Below, in pieces: positions 16,759-25,680 of a stretch of 36,874 bases of DNA (within the stretch, counting starts at the first letter, position 1; every line of letters starts with the position of its first letter). Made by a program: the position numbers and the translations under genes. Origin of the DNA: Blautia sp. (GTDB taxonomy: Bacteria > Bacillota > Clostridia > Lachnospirales > Lachnospiraceae); NCBI GenBank assembly GCA_029257805.1, contig JARIAR010000037.1:1-36874 (forward strand), read 5' to 3'. A model generated the notes under the pieces. The model saw only the letters and a program-made list of their open reading frames with translations, made no database searches and was not told the origin of the DNA.

Positions 16759-16772
16759 GCCCTCTTTCTTTT
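16742..16772 (-). terminator. Terminator of the acyltransferase gene
   Basis: An 11-bp stem AAAAGAAAGAG (16742-16752), 9-nt loop, CTCTTTCTTTT (16762-16772). On the minus strand nine or more T follow. The stem begins within the stop codon of the acyltransferase. Confidence 0.83.
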
Positions 16773-17808
16773 AAAAATTTTTAAGCCATATTTTCTGTAT
16801 TTTTTCCCATGCCCATTGAATCATAACTGAAACTGCCAGAGAAACCAGAGTCAGCACAGCTGTGATCAAAATCCAGTTGTGGAAAGAATAAACAAAATCT
16901 GTAAAATAATACTCTAAAATTAATGTATGAATTAAAAATATATTCATGGAGTACTTTCCCAAAAAAGCCAGCATCCGAAACCGCATACCAAATAAATCAA
17001 TCAAAACAAACGCTTCCGCTGCACTCATGGCTGCGATCGGACCATCCACCCAGGTATCAAATCCCCAGAATATTCTCACATAACACAAGGCCAGTATAAA
17101 CACACCAGCGATTCCGCAAAAAGCAATCTGTTTTTTCAGAGACATTGTTCCTATTTTTTTTATGCAGGAAGACTTTGCCATAAATACTCCCAAAATTGCA
17201 GGAAATAAATATACGGTAAATGTAGTTGGTGCAATTCCCAGATTTGTCAGAAATGCGCCTAATACAACCGCACTGATCCCGAAAGTCTCATACAGTTTTA
17301 CAAGAATCGGCATCAAAAAAATCAAAAGAATGGCAACCGACATATACCACCACGTCTCGTTATAAGTGGGAGTCCCAAATAAATGGGAAACTCCTAATCC
17401 ATCCAGAATTCCATAAAAAACTCCTTTTTTGATTCCCTCTCCTGCATAAACCGCAAGTCTGTCTTCTCTTAAAAAGCAAGTCAGGATGCTTAATAAATAT
17501 ACAAAAAGAAAAGAGGAGGCCAGTTTTTTATATCTTCTTCGTACACAGATCTCCTGATCTTTCTTCGGATAGCGTTCAAAAGAAACACTCATTCCATATG
17601 CAGAAAGAAATACAAAAACTGCAACGCATATTTTTCCAAATGTACTAAAAGCCATCAGGGTATCCATGGAAATTATGGAAGTGGAGACTTTATATTTCTC
17701 TACAAAATCCGGAAAACAGGAAAACAAATGATGGATCAGCATCAAAAGAACGGCTCCGCCTTTCATCGTCATAGTTACCTGCTTGCTGAAATATCTGTTT
17801 TCAGACAT
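16771..17808 (-). CDS. Acyltransferase 3 family membrane protein
   Basis: A 345-residue integral membrane protein of the acyltransferase-3 (OafA/YrhL) superfamily, which O-acylate sugars of the wall, exopolysaccharide or glycolipids. About ten hydrophobic segments are present, with the early motif KGGAVLLMLIHHLFSC carrying the conserved His pair, then AVFVFLSAYGMSVSFERY and a basic loop (RRRYKKLASS). Late segments (GKYSMNIFLIHTLILEYYF) are typical. ATG 17808 follows GGGAG and overlaps the deaminase stop by 8 nt; the longer frame would be embedded in the deaminase gene. Substrate unknown. Confidence 0.85.
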   Translation of the reverse strand: MSENRYFSKQVTMTMKGGAVLLMLIHHLFSCFPDFVEKYKVSTSIISMDTLMAFSTFGKICVAVFVFLSAYGMSVSFERYPKKDQEICVRRRYKKLASSFLFVYLLSILTCFLREDRLAVYAGEGIKKGVFYGILDGLGVSHLFGTPTYNETWWYMSVAILLIFLMPILVKLYETFGISAVVLGAFLTNLGIAPTTFTVYLFPAILGVFMAKSSCIKKIGTMSLKKQIAFCGIAGVFILALCYVRIFWGFDTWVDGPIAAMSAAEAFVLIDLFGMRFRMLAFLGKYSMNIFLIHTLILEYYFTDFVYSFHNWILITAVLTLVSLAVSVMIQWAWEKIQKIWLKNF

Positions 17809-18292
17809 GAATAGAAATCTCCCGTCCTGTTGAATTATATTTATAGTAACGCACTCCTGCTGCATCCAGCATTCTCTTGGAAGCAATCACGGAAGGGGTA
17901 TCTGCATACTTGTCGCACGCATAAACCACTGTTTGGATTCCAGCCTGAATAATAGCTTTTGCACATTCATTACATGGAAAAAGCGAAACATAAAGTTTGG
18001 CACCTTCCAAGCTTCCTCCACGATAATTTAAGATAGCATTTAATTCGCTATGTGTCACATACAAATATTTTTTATTCAGTTCTTCCCCTTCTCTTGCCCA
18101 GGGAAATTCATCATCAGAACAGCCTTTTGGAAACCCGTTATACCCCATGGACAAAATCTTATTATCCTGGCTTACTATACAGGCTCCCACCTGAGAACTT
18201 GGATCCTTTGACCGCATTCCGGAAAGAATCGCAACTCCCATAAAATATTCATCCCATGAAAGATAATCGCTTCGCTTTTGATTTTTTTCCAT
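17801..18292 (-). CDS. dCMP deaminase (ComEB-type)
   Basis: A zinc deaminase converting dCMP to dUMP for thymidylate synthesis. The 163-residue protein has the zinc signature THSELNAIL (H-x-E) and PCNECAKAI (PCxxC), with SSQVGACIVSQDNKILSMGYNGFP upstream, typical of deoxycytidylate deaminases. It sits between rpiB and the acyltransferase in one transcript. A general cytidine/deoxycytidylate deaminase with other substrate is possible, but the spacing fits ComEB. Confidence 0.92.
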   Translation of the reverse strand: MEKNQKRSDYLSWDEYFMGVAILSGMRSKDPSSQVGACIVSQDNKILSMGYNGFPKGCSDDEFPWAREGEELNKKYLYVTHSELNAILNYRGGSLEGAKLYVSLFPCNECAKAIIQAGIQTVVYACDKYADTPSVIASKRMLDAAGVRYYKYNSTGREISIHV

Positions 18293-18319
18293 GAAACTTT
18301 TGCCCCCTGTTCCTCTATA

Positions 18320-18748
18320 TTATTCTTCTATCTGTGCAATTCTGCGAACGTGGCGCTCATCTCCCGAAAACGGTGTATTTAAAAATGTATCTACTATTTT
18401 CAGTGCAAGCCCTGGTCCAACTACTCTTCCACCCATTGCAAGGATATTGGCATCGTTATGAAGTCTTGTTGCCTCTGCTGAAAAACAATCAGAACAAAGA
18501 GCACAGCGAATTCCTTTTACTTTATTTGCTGCAATGGAAATTCCAATTCCGGTTCCGCAAATTAAAATTCCTTTTTCACATTCTCCATTTACAATGGCAT
18601 TTGCCACTTTTTTTGCATAAATAGGATAATCTGTTGCTTCTGTACTGTCACATCCATAATCATGATAAGCAAGTCCCAGCTCATCCAGATGTTTTTTAAC
18701 CTCCTGTTTTAATTCATATCCGCCATGGTCACTTCCTAAAGCTATCAT
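18320..18748 (-). CDS. rpiB: Ribose 5-phosphate isomerase B
   Basis: Interconverts ribose 5-phosphate and ribulose 5-phosphate in the pentose phosphate pathway. The 142-residue protein is a standard RpiB/LacAB member: MIALGSDHGGYELKQEV at the start, GILICGTGIGISIAANKVKGIRCALCSD with the active-site Cys, and HNDANILAMGGRVVGP. The ATG overlaps the sua5 stop by 4 nt. Sua5-RpiB adjacency is common in Firmicutes. Allose 6-phosphate isomerase activity cannot be excluded. Confidence 0.95.
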   Translation of the reverse strand: MIALGSDHGGYELKQEVKKHLDELGLAYHDYGCDSTEATDYPIYAKKVANAIVNGECEKGILICGTGIGISIAANKVKGIRCALCSDCFSAEATRLHNDANILAMGGRVVGPGLALKIVDTFLNTPFSGDERHVRRIAQIEE

Positions 18749-19809
18749 TCTGCTTCCTCCTGTACATTTATAATTTTATGTCCCGCTGCTTTCAACAGAC
18801 GGTTCATAATTGCCTGTCCCATACGAGGTGTGTAAAATTCCTCTGAATAAATTACATTCACTTCACACTGGTCAAATTCCCGTAAAACTTCGTAAAGATT
18901 ATGCGCTATGGTTTCCTCTTCCTCACGGCTTCCTATACATTTTACGATTCCCCCGGAATAATATTTCTTTGTTTCTTCCGTTGCAATGATCCCCACCTTT
19001 TTCCCGGATTTCTCATCTTCCTTCAAAAAGTGATTGATTGCAGCAATTACTTTTTCCATGGGTCCCTTTACAATGGCAAGATCTGCCTTTGGGGCATAAT
19101 GACGATATTTCATCCCCGGAGCTTTCGGGCGAACTTTACTGTCAGGCGCAATCAGCCCTTTATCCATTTTTACTTCTCCCAATGTCTCTCTTAACATCTC
19201 CAGGGATATATAACCCGGTCTCAATACAATGGGAATCTCTTCTGTAAAATCTACGATTGTGGATTCCAGACCAATTCCCACAGGACCGCCATCCAGTATC
19301 ATATCAATAACGGTTCCCAGATCTTCTCTTACATGCTCTGCTGTAGTAGGACTTGGTCTTCCGGATGTATTTGCACTTGGAGCAGCTACATATCCGCCAG
19401 CAGCCCGGATCAATTCCTGTGCAATTTTATCACTTGGAAAACGCACTGCAACGGTGTTAAGACCTCCTGTGGTTTCCATTGGAACAATCTCTGCCTTTTG
19501 CAGGATCATAGTCAGAGGTCCGGGCCAATATTTCTCTGCCAGTATTCTGGCTTTTTCCGGAATATTGGTAACGATTTTTTCCAGACTTTTCATTTCTGCA
19601 ATATGCACGATCAACGGATTATCCGACGGGCGTCCTTTTGCTGCATATATTTTCATAGATGCGGTAGGATCCATTGCATTTCCTCCGAGACCATATACCG
19701 TTTCTGTTGGAAATGCTACAAGCCCCCCGTCTTTTAAAATTTTACCCGCCCGGGCAATTGCCTCTTTATTTATAACATCTTCTGTCATTTGAATGACTTC
19801 TGCTGCCAT
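18745..19809 (-). CDS. sua5: L-threonylcarbamoyladenylate synthase Sua5
   Basis: Makes threonylcarbamoyl-AMP from Thr, bicarbonate and ATP, the first step of t6A37 modification of ANN-decoding tRNAs. The 354-residue protein is the long two-domain type: a YrdC domain (GGLVAFPTETVYGLGGNAMDP, KGRPSDNPLIVHI, APSANTSGRPSPTTAEHV) followed by a linker with SKVRPKAPGMKYRHYAPKADL and a C-terminal Sua5 domain ending near MGQAIMNRLLKAAGHKII. The ribosome site is weak. It heads the unit sua5-rpiB-deaminase-acyltransferase. Confidence 0.95.
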   Translation of the reverse strand: MAAEVIQMTEDVINKEAIARAGKILKDGGLVAFPTETVYGLGGNAMDPTASMKIYAAKGRPSDNPLIVHIAEMKSLEKIVTNIPEKARILAEKYWPGPLTMILQKAEIVPMETTGGLNTVAVRFPSDKIAQELIRAAGGYVAAPSANTSGRPSPTTAEHVREDLGTVIDMILDGGPVGIGLESTIVDFTEEIPIVLRPGYISLEMLRETLGEVKMDKGLIAPDSKVRPKAPGMKYRHYAPKADLAIVKGPMEKVIAAINHFLKEDEKSGKKVGIIATEETKKYYSGGIVKCIGSREEEETIAHNLYEVLREFDQCEVNVIYSEEFYTPRMGQAIMNRLLKAAGHKIINVQEEAE

Positions 19810-19844
19810 TTCTTATCGACCTGCTTTCTTTTTTATCTGCATAT

Positions 19845-19873
19845 ATTGTACACGATTTCTTCAGGTTCGTAAA
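19845..19873 (-). promoter_or_regulatory. Promoter of the sua5 operon
   Basis: On the minus strand TTTACG (19868-19873), a 17-bp spacer, TACAAT (19845-19850). The 5' UTR is about 30 nt. The -35 overlaps the foot of the hairpin behind the DUF2298 gene. Confidence 0.68.
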
Positions 19874-19921
19874 GTAAGGAATAAACAGAACGGTCCGCCG
19901 GCTGTTCCCTTATCTTACTTT
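19871..19921 (-). terminator. Long hairpin at the end of the DUF2298 gene
   Basis: AAAGTAAG (19871-19878) pairs with CTTACTTT (19914-19921) and an inner AACAG/CTGTT helix extends it. It starts inside the last codons of the upstream gene. The T-tract on the minus strand is short, so it may be an inefficient terminator or an mRNA-end structure. Confidence 0.5.
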
Positions 19922-22159
19922 TATAATATAAGTGGGATACACAGGATCCTGAAATACAATTTCTCCCATATCCTTTAAATTATCCTGCTTTAGTCTGTCG
20001 CCAAATTTTTCCCGCTCTTTCGCTCCCACAAAAATATAGGAAACGTCGTATTTTTTTAACAATTCTCTTACATCTTTTTCATCTGCTGATGTATAGATCT
20101 TTGCGATATCTGCACTTTTATTGTTGATATCTTCCACGTTACTTCTCCATAACCACTCATGTACATACCACCCCAAAATAGTTGGCAATCCCGTTGTAGC
20201 AGAAACACGTTCAAAACCTGTATAACTGTCTCCATTTGCCTCAAGAACAACCGGTACCTCCTCTATGTTAGCTTTCAGCCATCGAATCCCGGCCGCATCT
20301 TCCGGGAAATCCGTTTCCAGAAAAGTAACTGCATTCAGCCCCTGATAGCGCCATGGCTCCCAGACTCTTCCGAACCATGCCTCTACGCTGTTCCCAAAAT
20401 ATCCTGTTGTCCATATTAAAAAGAAACAACTAATTCCCGCACAAATTTTAAATATCTTTTTCTTTGATACTGTCCAAAGGCGAAATATCCCATAGCCCAT
20501 AAAAATTCCAAACATAATATATGCCTGATAAGTAAGCTTAAACATTGTATTGGCACGGGCATTTCCATTTTCATAAATATCCCGTACGTATACAAGCTCC
20601 GGAATCACTACAAGCCCAACTGCACATAAACCTAGAATAACGCCAAACAAATCTGGCAGCGCCATAGAACGCATAAATTTATATATACTTCTATTGCGCT
20701 TTTTTCGAAAACGCTCGTAACAAACACTGATCAAAAATACGGAAGTTACCATAACCGGAAGGCCCCATAAAACAAGAAGCTGATAAAATCTGGAATGATT
20801 TTGCGCCAGAGCCACTCCATAAACCATAGTTTCAAATTTTAGAGTAAAAGGCAAAATCACTACTTCAGAAATCAGTAGTATTTCTAAAATCTGAGCTGCC
20901 GTCACTATGCAAATGCGCTTTCCTTTTCCTCCAAACCGCCTGATATTTCCAAAAAGAATCGTTCCTGCTGTAACCACAAAATATATAACGAAATCCCAGT
21001 AGTTGGTCCACTGGAACATTCCTAAAAGAACACCTGCTAAAAGAATATGCGGCATAAGAAGTTCCTGTTTCCAGAAATTCTTTTCTCGCATATCTCTTTT
21101 CCAGTCTCTTTTTCCTCCATTTGTTCCCAACCATGCATAAAGAATCCCTAAAAGCAAAAGAACAAACATAATATTTACAACATGAGCATGAAGATCTCCT
21201 AATACAAAGGAATAACAGGGAAATTCATGGATCGTCTTATCCGGAACATCCGGATTATGTCCAATATACCGCGTGGCATTAGGAAACCAGTAGTTATCCA
21301 CATTGCCATTGCCGGAAAGTTTTTCTATCCACGGAATCAGCTTACTATACACAACATAATGCATGTTTCCCGCTATGGACACTCCAAGACCGGCAGTAAT
21401 GCCAGCCAATGCCGGTATAACTTTTTTTCTTTTTGTCAGATGGCTCTTTATCCTGTCAATCATCATCTGGTATACAAGGGAAAAAGGCAGAACAAAGGCA
21501 AATGCCGCCACAAACATTCGCATAAGATTATAGGTGATCTCTACCTTGCTTCCTGTTATTTTGGTTAAAAACACAGCAAAATACTGGCCGCCATAGTAAT
21601 AATTAATATGCCCCTGACTATACCATAAATCCCTTGCCGGAAGAATCTTACTTCTCATCATTGCTTCCATAAATCCATAATCCATGAATTTTTCTGTTCC
21701 ATAAGCCTGGGGATGAAATCCTGCCAGGTATGTCCACATGAGAAATACAGCCAAAAACAAAATTTCTTCTCTTAAGATCAGTTTTACTTCTCCAACAGGA
21801 TAACACTCTATTCCCTTTTCCTGTTGTTTCTTAAAAAGAAGCATACATATACCTGCGCATAAAATACAGATTCCTATACAAGAAGTTGTCGTAAAAGGAA
21901 GAATCTCCACTGCTACAAGAAACCATGTTAAAAACCCGGTTACTGCAATGCCCAATACTTTTGAAAAAAGCCACCCTTTATCTTTTAAATACACAAATAT
22001 GCTTCCTGTAACAGGCATAAAAACCATTCCAAGAAGAAATGCCAAAATCCACCAGGAAAGCAATGTCCAGGCATCTCCTCTCAGCAAATATACAGAAAAT
22101 ATTGCCAAAAACACAAGTACACTTACTTCTATTCCCCATTTTTTTATCTGTTCTTTCAT
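19910..22159 (-). CDS. DUF2298 (Chlor_Arch_YYY-type) membrane protein, likely GT-C glycosyltransferase
   Basis: A 749-residue polytopic membrane protein with about 14 hydrophobic segments and a soluble C-terminal domain. The family signature is visible at 154-203: GTEKFMDYGFMEAMMRS, LPARDLWYSQGHINYYYGGQYF, with the triple Tyr that names the family. The C-terminal part has TGLPTILGWYVHEWLWRS and then IYTSADEKDVRELLKKYDVSYIFVGAKERE, also typical. Such proteins resemble GT-C glycosyltransferases using polyprenyl-phosphate sugars outside the membrane; function is not established. It is third in a unit with a GT2 enzyme and a similar membrane protein, 18 nt after the GT2 gene. ATG at 22159 follows an AGAAGGGAAG ribosome site. 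Confidence 0.85.
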   Translation of the reverse strand: MKEQIKKWGIEVSVLVFLAIFSVYLLRGDAWTLLSWWILAFLLGMVFMPVTGSIFVYLKDKGWLFSKVLGIAVTGFLTWFLVAVEILPFTTTSCIGICILCAGICMLLFKKQQEKGIECYPVGEVKLILREEILFLAVFLMWTYLAGFHPQAYGTEKFMDYGFMEAMMRSKILPARDLWYSQGHINYYYGGQYFAVFLTKITGSKVEITYNLMRMFVAAFAFVLPFSLVYQMMIDRIKSHLTKRKKVIPALAGITAGLGVSIAGNMHYVVYSKLIPWIEKLSGNGNVDNYWFPNATRYIGHNPDVPDKTIHEFPCYSFVLGDLHAHVVNIMFVLLLLGILYAWLGTNGGKRDWKRDMREKNFWKQELLMPHILLAGVLLGMFQWTNYWDFVIYFVVTAGTILFGNIRRFGGKGKRICIVTAAQILEILLISEVVILPFTLKFETMVYGVALAQNHSRFYQLLVLWGLPVMVTSVFLISVCYERFRKKRNRSIYKFMRSMALPDLFGVILGLCAVGLVVIPELVYVRDIYENGNARANTMFKLTYQAYIMFGIFMGYGIFRLWTVSKKKIFKICAGISCFFLIWTTGYFGNSVEAWFGRVWEPWRYQGLNAVTFLETDFPEDAAGIRWLKANIEEVPVVLEANGDSYTGFERVSATTGLPTILGWYVHEWLWRSNVEDINNKSADIAKIYTSADEKDVRELLKKYDVSYIFVGAKEREKFGDRLKQDNLKDMGEIVFQDPVYPTYIIKVR

Positions 22160-22177
22160 CTGCTGCTTTCTTCCCTT

Positions 22178-22888
22178 CTAAATATTCCGTCTAAGAGTCC
22201 AGAAGTCTTTCCAGGCTTTTCCCCCCATACGTATGATTCGCTTCATATCCAGAGAATTTTTGCCTCCCTGTCTTGGGCGAAACGTAATCGGAATATACTG
22301 TACACCGAGATGATGCTTTTCATAGATCACGGTCATCAAAACATTTGATAAATGAAACCCTTCCGGTATTTTTCCCAATACTCCCTGAAGTTGCTCTGCC
22401 TTCATTAAACGATATGGGGTATTTGCATCTTTTACCCAAGTATGAAAAACAGCAAAGATCACAAGACGTAACACCCTAGTTACAAAAATACGGGAAATTC
22501 CGTCTTCCCTGCTTTTTCGATATCCGATCAAAAGTCCGCATTTCTGTCTTTTTTCCCAAAACTGCCAGAATTCTTCCGCAAGAGTCTGCCCGTCTGAATC
22601 TGTCTGAAATATATAATCTGCCCCTGAGGAAACAGCATAATGGTATCCCCTTAAAATCGTAGCGCCATGCCCTTCATTCTTTTTATCTATACCAATCAGC
22701 CTTGGATATTGCCGTTCATATTCTTTTATTTTCTCATAAGTATTGTCTTTGCTGCCGTCATTAAAAATAACCAGCCGGCTTTCTCCGCCAACACGATCTA
22801 CAATAGGATGCCATTGCTTTATAACTTCTCCAATATTAGCCTCCTCATTATATGCCGGCATGATAATGTACAGACAATCCTGTTTCAT
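22178..22888 (-). CDS. Glycosyltransferase family 2 (dolichyl/polyprenyl-phosphate sugar synthase-like)
   Basis: A 236-residue cytoplasmic GT2 enzyme expected to transfer a sugar from a nucleotide donor, probably to polyprenyl phosphate. Motifs: YIIMPAYNEEANIGEVI, VIFNDGSKDNT, NEGHGATILRGYHYA, the metal-binding DSDGQ, and DANTPYRLMK, characteristic of DPM1-like members. No membrane segments and no GtrA-like domain follow. It overlaps the upstream gene by 41 nt; the ATG at 22888 has GGGAG at a long spacing of 11. Its position between two GT-C-like proteins suggests it provides their lipid-linked donor (inference). Confidence 0.9.
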   Translation of the reverse strand: MKQDCLYIIMPAYNEEANIGEVIKQWHPIVDRVGGESRLVIFNDGSKDNTYEKIKEYERQYPRLIGIDKKNEGHGATILRGYHYAVSSGADYIFQTDSDGQTLAEEFWQFWEKRQKCGLLIGYRKSREDGISRIFVTRVLRLVIFAVFHTWVKDANTPYRLMKAEQLQGVLGKIPEGFHLSNVLMTVIYEKHHLGVQYIPITFRPRQGGKNSLDMKRIIRMGGKAWKDFWTLRRNI

Positions 22889-24860
22889 ATATTTTTATTC
22901 TCCCATCTTTTGATTTATATACGAGAGGAAATGTTCTTGCAATAATATCCTCTCGACACTCTTTTTCTTCAAAAGTCATTCCTTCTTCATATAAAATATG
23001 TGTGATTCCTTCCTGCTTTGCAAGTTCTGCCAAACGAGAAGCGTCTGTTGTTGTATACATCTCCGTTGCGATTGCAGCTCTATAATTTGTATCGTATCCG
23101 GCGGACCATGCATAATATGGCCATCCACAATACAGCATCACACCTGCCATCGTTGTCTCACTCATACTATATTCCGGAGTTAAAATCAAGTCATCCGATG
23201 ATATATCCTTTTCCAGCCATGCAGTAACATCACTTTCCAGATCAATGGCTACACGCCTTCCCGGTCCGTTATTTCTTAAAATAATCACAAAATCATACAA
23301 TCCGGTTCCGGTAAGGGCTATCACAAGAACCACTGCCACTAGTTTCTTTGCGATTTTTCCTTCCCATAAATGACTTAACATACTGCCCCAAAATACAGCA
23401 AGAAATGCCCAGGAAATCATAATATATTTATGATTTACATTGATATCCGGAGTAAGCGATACCAAAAACGCAAAAAACAGAGGAAACAGAAAACTTAAAA
23501 GCATGATTCTTTCTTTTTTCTGCATTCTATATGCCAGGAACCAAAGTCCAATCACAAAAAATCCACTAATTTGAACTAAATACCATACTACTCCCAGGAA
23601 AGTTTTGTTTTCTGCCAAAAAGCCCCAATAAAAAACCGGCTTCATAGCTTCACCATGTATAAAGATCTTAGATTGCAGAAGGGATATCACCACAGCAACA
23701 AAGGCCATGATCCCATAATCCAGTTTTCCATCTGAAAAAACAGCAAATCCCAAAAGAATAAGCAGACCTCCAATTACAGCTGCTCCATTCCAAAAAGAGC
23801 ACAAACCTATCAACAAACCCAAAAGCAAAGCCTTTTCAAGAGATATGCTCTTCCATGCTGTTTTCGAAAAAAAGCACTGGTATATCCAACGGAACCCCTT
23901 TTCCTTATGCTGTATGCCGGCTTCCAGCCAGTCTATAAAAATCCAGATGGATACAGCCATGATCAAAAGTCCAAAAGCAAGATGGCGTTGATTTAAGTAT
24001 ACGTTAAAATTCCACAATCCCCAGTTTTCATTTGTTGTATAACCTAGAAATCCTGTATTCGTACAAAGTGCTTCCCAAAGATCTCCACTTTGCAAATGTT
24101 CCCAGATAAAACGGAAAAAAGTAATTCCGCTTCGAAAGAAAAACAGTACCACCGTCCAGATATTTCCTGCAAAGCCACCTCCTATTCTTTGTGTAATCTG
24201 TCCCAATACCATAAGAAATCCCAAGAGAGAGAGTACACTTACAAAATTATAGGCAATATCCAGTCGCATTCCAAGAAATTCCAGATTTCCAACCAGAAAC
24301 TGAAACATGAAATGATATTTTACATCTTCTCCCCCGAAATGTGGATACTGTGTAGGAAAATTATTTCCTGCAGAAAACGAACGTATCATGGCAGTATGTG
24401 GAGCATAATCACCGTAAACTGTAAATCCACTGTACAAAATACCATCATGGATATAAAATACATAAAACATCATGTACATAAGAAAAATAAACAGAATCCC
24501 ATACAAACAGCTCTCTTTGATAAAAAGCTTTTTGTCCCCAATAAGCTCTGTCATTGTTCCTGCCTGACTCTGATGCCGCCTTCTCCTGAAATACAGAAAA
24601 AAAATGCCACTTCCTCCCAGAAACATCACTAAAATATTCCCATAAAAAAGTGGATCCTCACAATTCCCGCAAACTTTCAAAAACCAGGCAACCATGTATA
24701 AACTCCACGTAAGCACCAAAATGCCCGCTGCAAAAGATACAGAAAAAAACAGCCATATCGGATTTTTTATTTTTTCTCTATTCTTTTCTGTATCTAATAA
24801 AAATCCCGCAATTTCTCTTCCTATCAGGAAAGCTAATAGTATGTATACAATTCCCAGCAT
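22848..24860 (-). CDS. Polytopic membrane protein, GT-C-like, distant relative of the DUF2298 protein
   Basis: A 670-residue protein with about 13 hydrophobic segments and a soluble C-terminal end. I do not recognise a named family with certainty. Residues 151-161 (DYAPHTAMIRS) have the same D-Y-x4-A-M-x-R-S spacing as the DUF2298 protein two genes on (160-170), and both continue with P, G and an aromatic YHF/YYY segment. The C-termini also align: MYTTTDASRLAELAKQEGITHILYEEG against IYTSADEKDVRELLKKYDVSYIFVGAK. It begins the three-gene unit with a strong AAAGGAG site. Likely a second glycosyltransferase of the same pathway. Confidence 0.72.
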   Translation of the reverse strand: MLGIVYILLAFLIGREIAGFLLDTEKNREKIKNPIWLFFSVSFAAGILVLTWSLYMVAWFLKVCGNCEDPLFYGNILVMFLGGSGIFFLYFRRRRHQSQAGTMTELIGDKKLFIKESCLYGILFIFLMYMMFYVFYIHDGILYSGFTVYGDYAPHTAMIRSFSAGNNFPTQYPHFGGEDVKYHFMFQFLVGNLEFLGMRLDIAYNFVSVLSLLGFLMVLGQITQRIGGGFAGNIWTVVLFFFRSGITFFRFIWEHLQSGDLWEALCTNTGFLGYTTNENWGLWNFNVYLNQRHLAFGLLIMAVSIWIFIDWLEAGIQHKEKGFRWIYQCFFSKTAWKSISLEKALLLGLLIGLCSFWNGAAVIGGLLILLGFAVFSDGKLDYGIMAFVAVVISLLQSKIFIHGEAMKPVFYWGFLAENKTFLGVVWYLVQISGFFVIGLWFLAYRMQKKERIMLLSFLFPLFFAFLVSLTPDINVNHKYIMISWAFLAVFWGSMLSHLWEGKIAKKLVAVVLVIALTGTGLYDFVIILRNNGPGRRVAIDLESDVTAWLEKDISSDDLILTPEYSMSETTMAGVMLYCGWPYYAWSAGYDTNYRAAIATEMYTTTDASRLAELAKQEGITHILYEEGMTFEEKECREDIIARTFPLVYKSKDGRIKIYETGLSVHYHAGI

Positions 24861-24951
24861 ACGACTCCTTTATTTCTGTATTTTCTATATGGCTTATTAT
24901 ACATAATCGAAAGATACAGACTGTAATTTATATCTTTTGTGCAACATATAA

Positions 24952-24960
24952 AGTATATCA
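24952..24960 (-). promoter_or_regulatory. Possible promoter of the membrane glycosylation cassette
   Basis: An extended -10 TGATATACT on the minus strand, about 90 nt upstream of the first gene; no convincing -35. A second TATAAT lies closer to the gene but also lacks a -35. No terminator is seen between cwlD and this point, so read-through is possible. Confidence 0.4.
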
Positions 24961-24996
24961 GAATTGTCTATTTATTAAAAGGCAATAATTGGAGTT

Positions 24997-25677
24997 TTAA
25001 TCGCTGAGGTACTGTAAAATACCTTTTGCTACTGCTTTTGCCGCCTTTTCCTGATATTCTTCTGTCTGAAGCAAATCCGCTTCTTCCGGATTCGTCAAAA
25101 ATCCACATTCCACAATATTTAACACACAAGGACTTCTTTTTAAAAGAAAATAGCTGGTATTTCCTTTTTCTTTTCGCGGCCGTTTTACAGAAAGTTCTGT
25201 ATTTAATGATTCCTGGATCTTCTCTGCCAAATGCCGCCCTTCCTCTGAATGTTCATAATAAAAAACCTGAGGACCTTTCACTTCTGCCTGTGTATAACTG
25301 TTCTGATGGATACTCACTGCCAAAATTGGTTTCGCTGTCTCCATAATGGAAATCCTGTTTTTCATATCTTGTACTTTCTTATTTTTCTCTCCAGACACGT
25401 AAAGTCCTTTGTCATCTTTTCGTGTCATAACCACTGTAAATCCTGCTTTTTCTAAGATTTTTTTTAAATGCTGTGCAATAGACAGATTAATTCCTTTCTC
25501 CTCAAGTCCTCCAATTCCGATCATCCCCGGATCTTCTCCTCCATGCCCGGCATCCACAACGATCACTTTTTTCTCATAAATTTTTCCATTGGACACAATG
25601 GCAGCTTCTCTTGATAAAAAAAACACACTCACAAGAAGTATACATGCCATTCCAATTTCTACAATATGTTTTTTCAA
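24997..25677 (-). CDS. cwlD: Germination/cortex N-acetylmuramoyl-L-alanine amidase CwlD
   Basis: A zinc amidase (Amidase_3) that, in Bacillus and Clostridium spores, removes stem peptides so that muramic-delta-lactam can form in the cortex. The 226-residue protein has an N-terminal membrane helix or uncleaved signal (8-20), then VIVVDAGHGGEDPGMIG with the first His, EEKGINLSIA with the Glu ligand, AVSIHQNS with the second His, and NIVECGFLTNPEEADLL with the catalytic Glu. Size is that of CwlD. It begins with TTG after AGGGGGTG; this ribosome site lies in the 3' arm of a hairpin. Confidence 0.9.
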   Translation of the reverse strand: MKKHIVEIGMACILLVSVFFLSREAAIVSNGKIYEKKVIVVDAGHGGEDPGMIGIGGLEEKGINLSIAQHLKKILEKAGFTVVMTRKDDKGLYVSGEKNKKVQDMKNRISIMETAKPILAVSIHQNSYTQAEVKGPQVFYYEHSEEGRHLAEKIQESLNTELSVKRPRKEKGNTSYFLLKRSPCVLNIVECGFLTNPEEADLLQTEEYQEKAAKAVAKGILQYLSD

Positions 25678-25680
25678 TAA

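Noticed and set aside
19229..19792. 187-codon plus-strand frame antisense to sua5
   Set aside because: Antisense shadow of a conserved gene; no motif and no promoter.
24090..24632. 180-codon plus-strand frame antisense to the 670-residue membrane protein gene
   Set aside because: Antisense shadow; charged, low-complexity composition with no recognisable domain.
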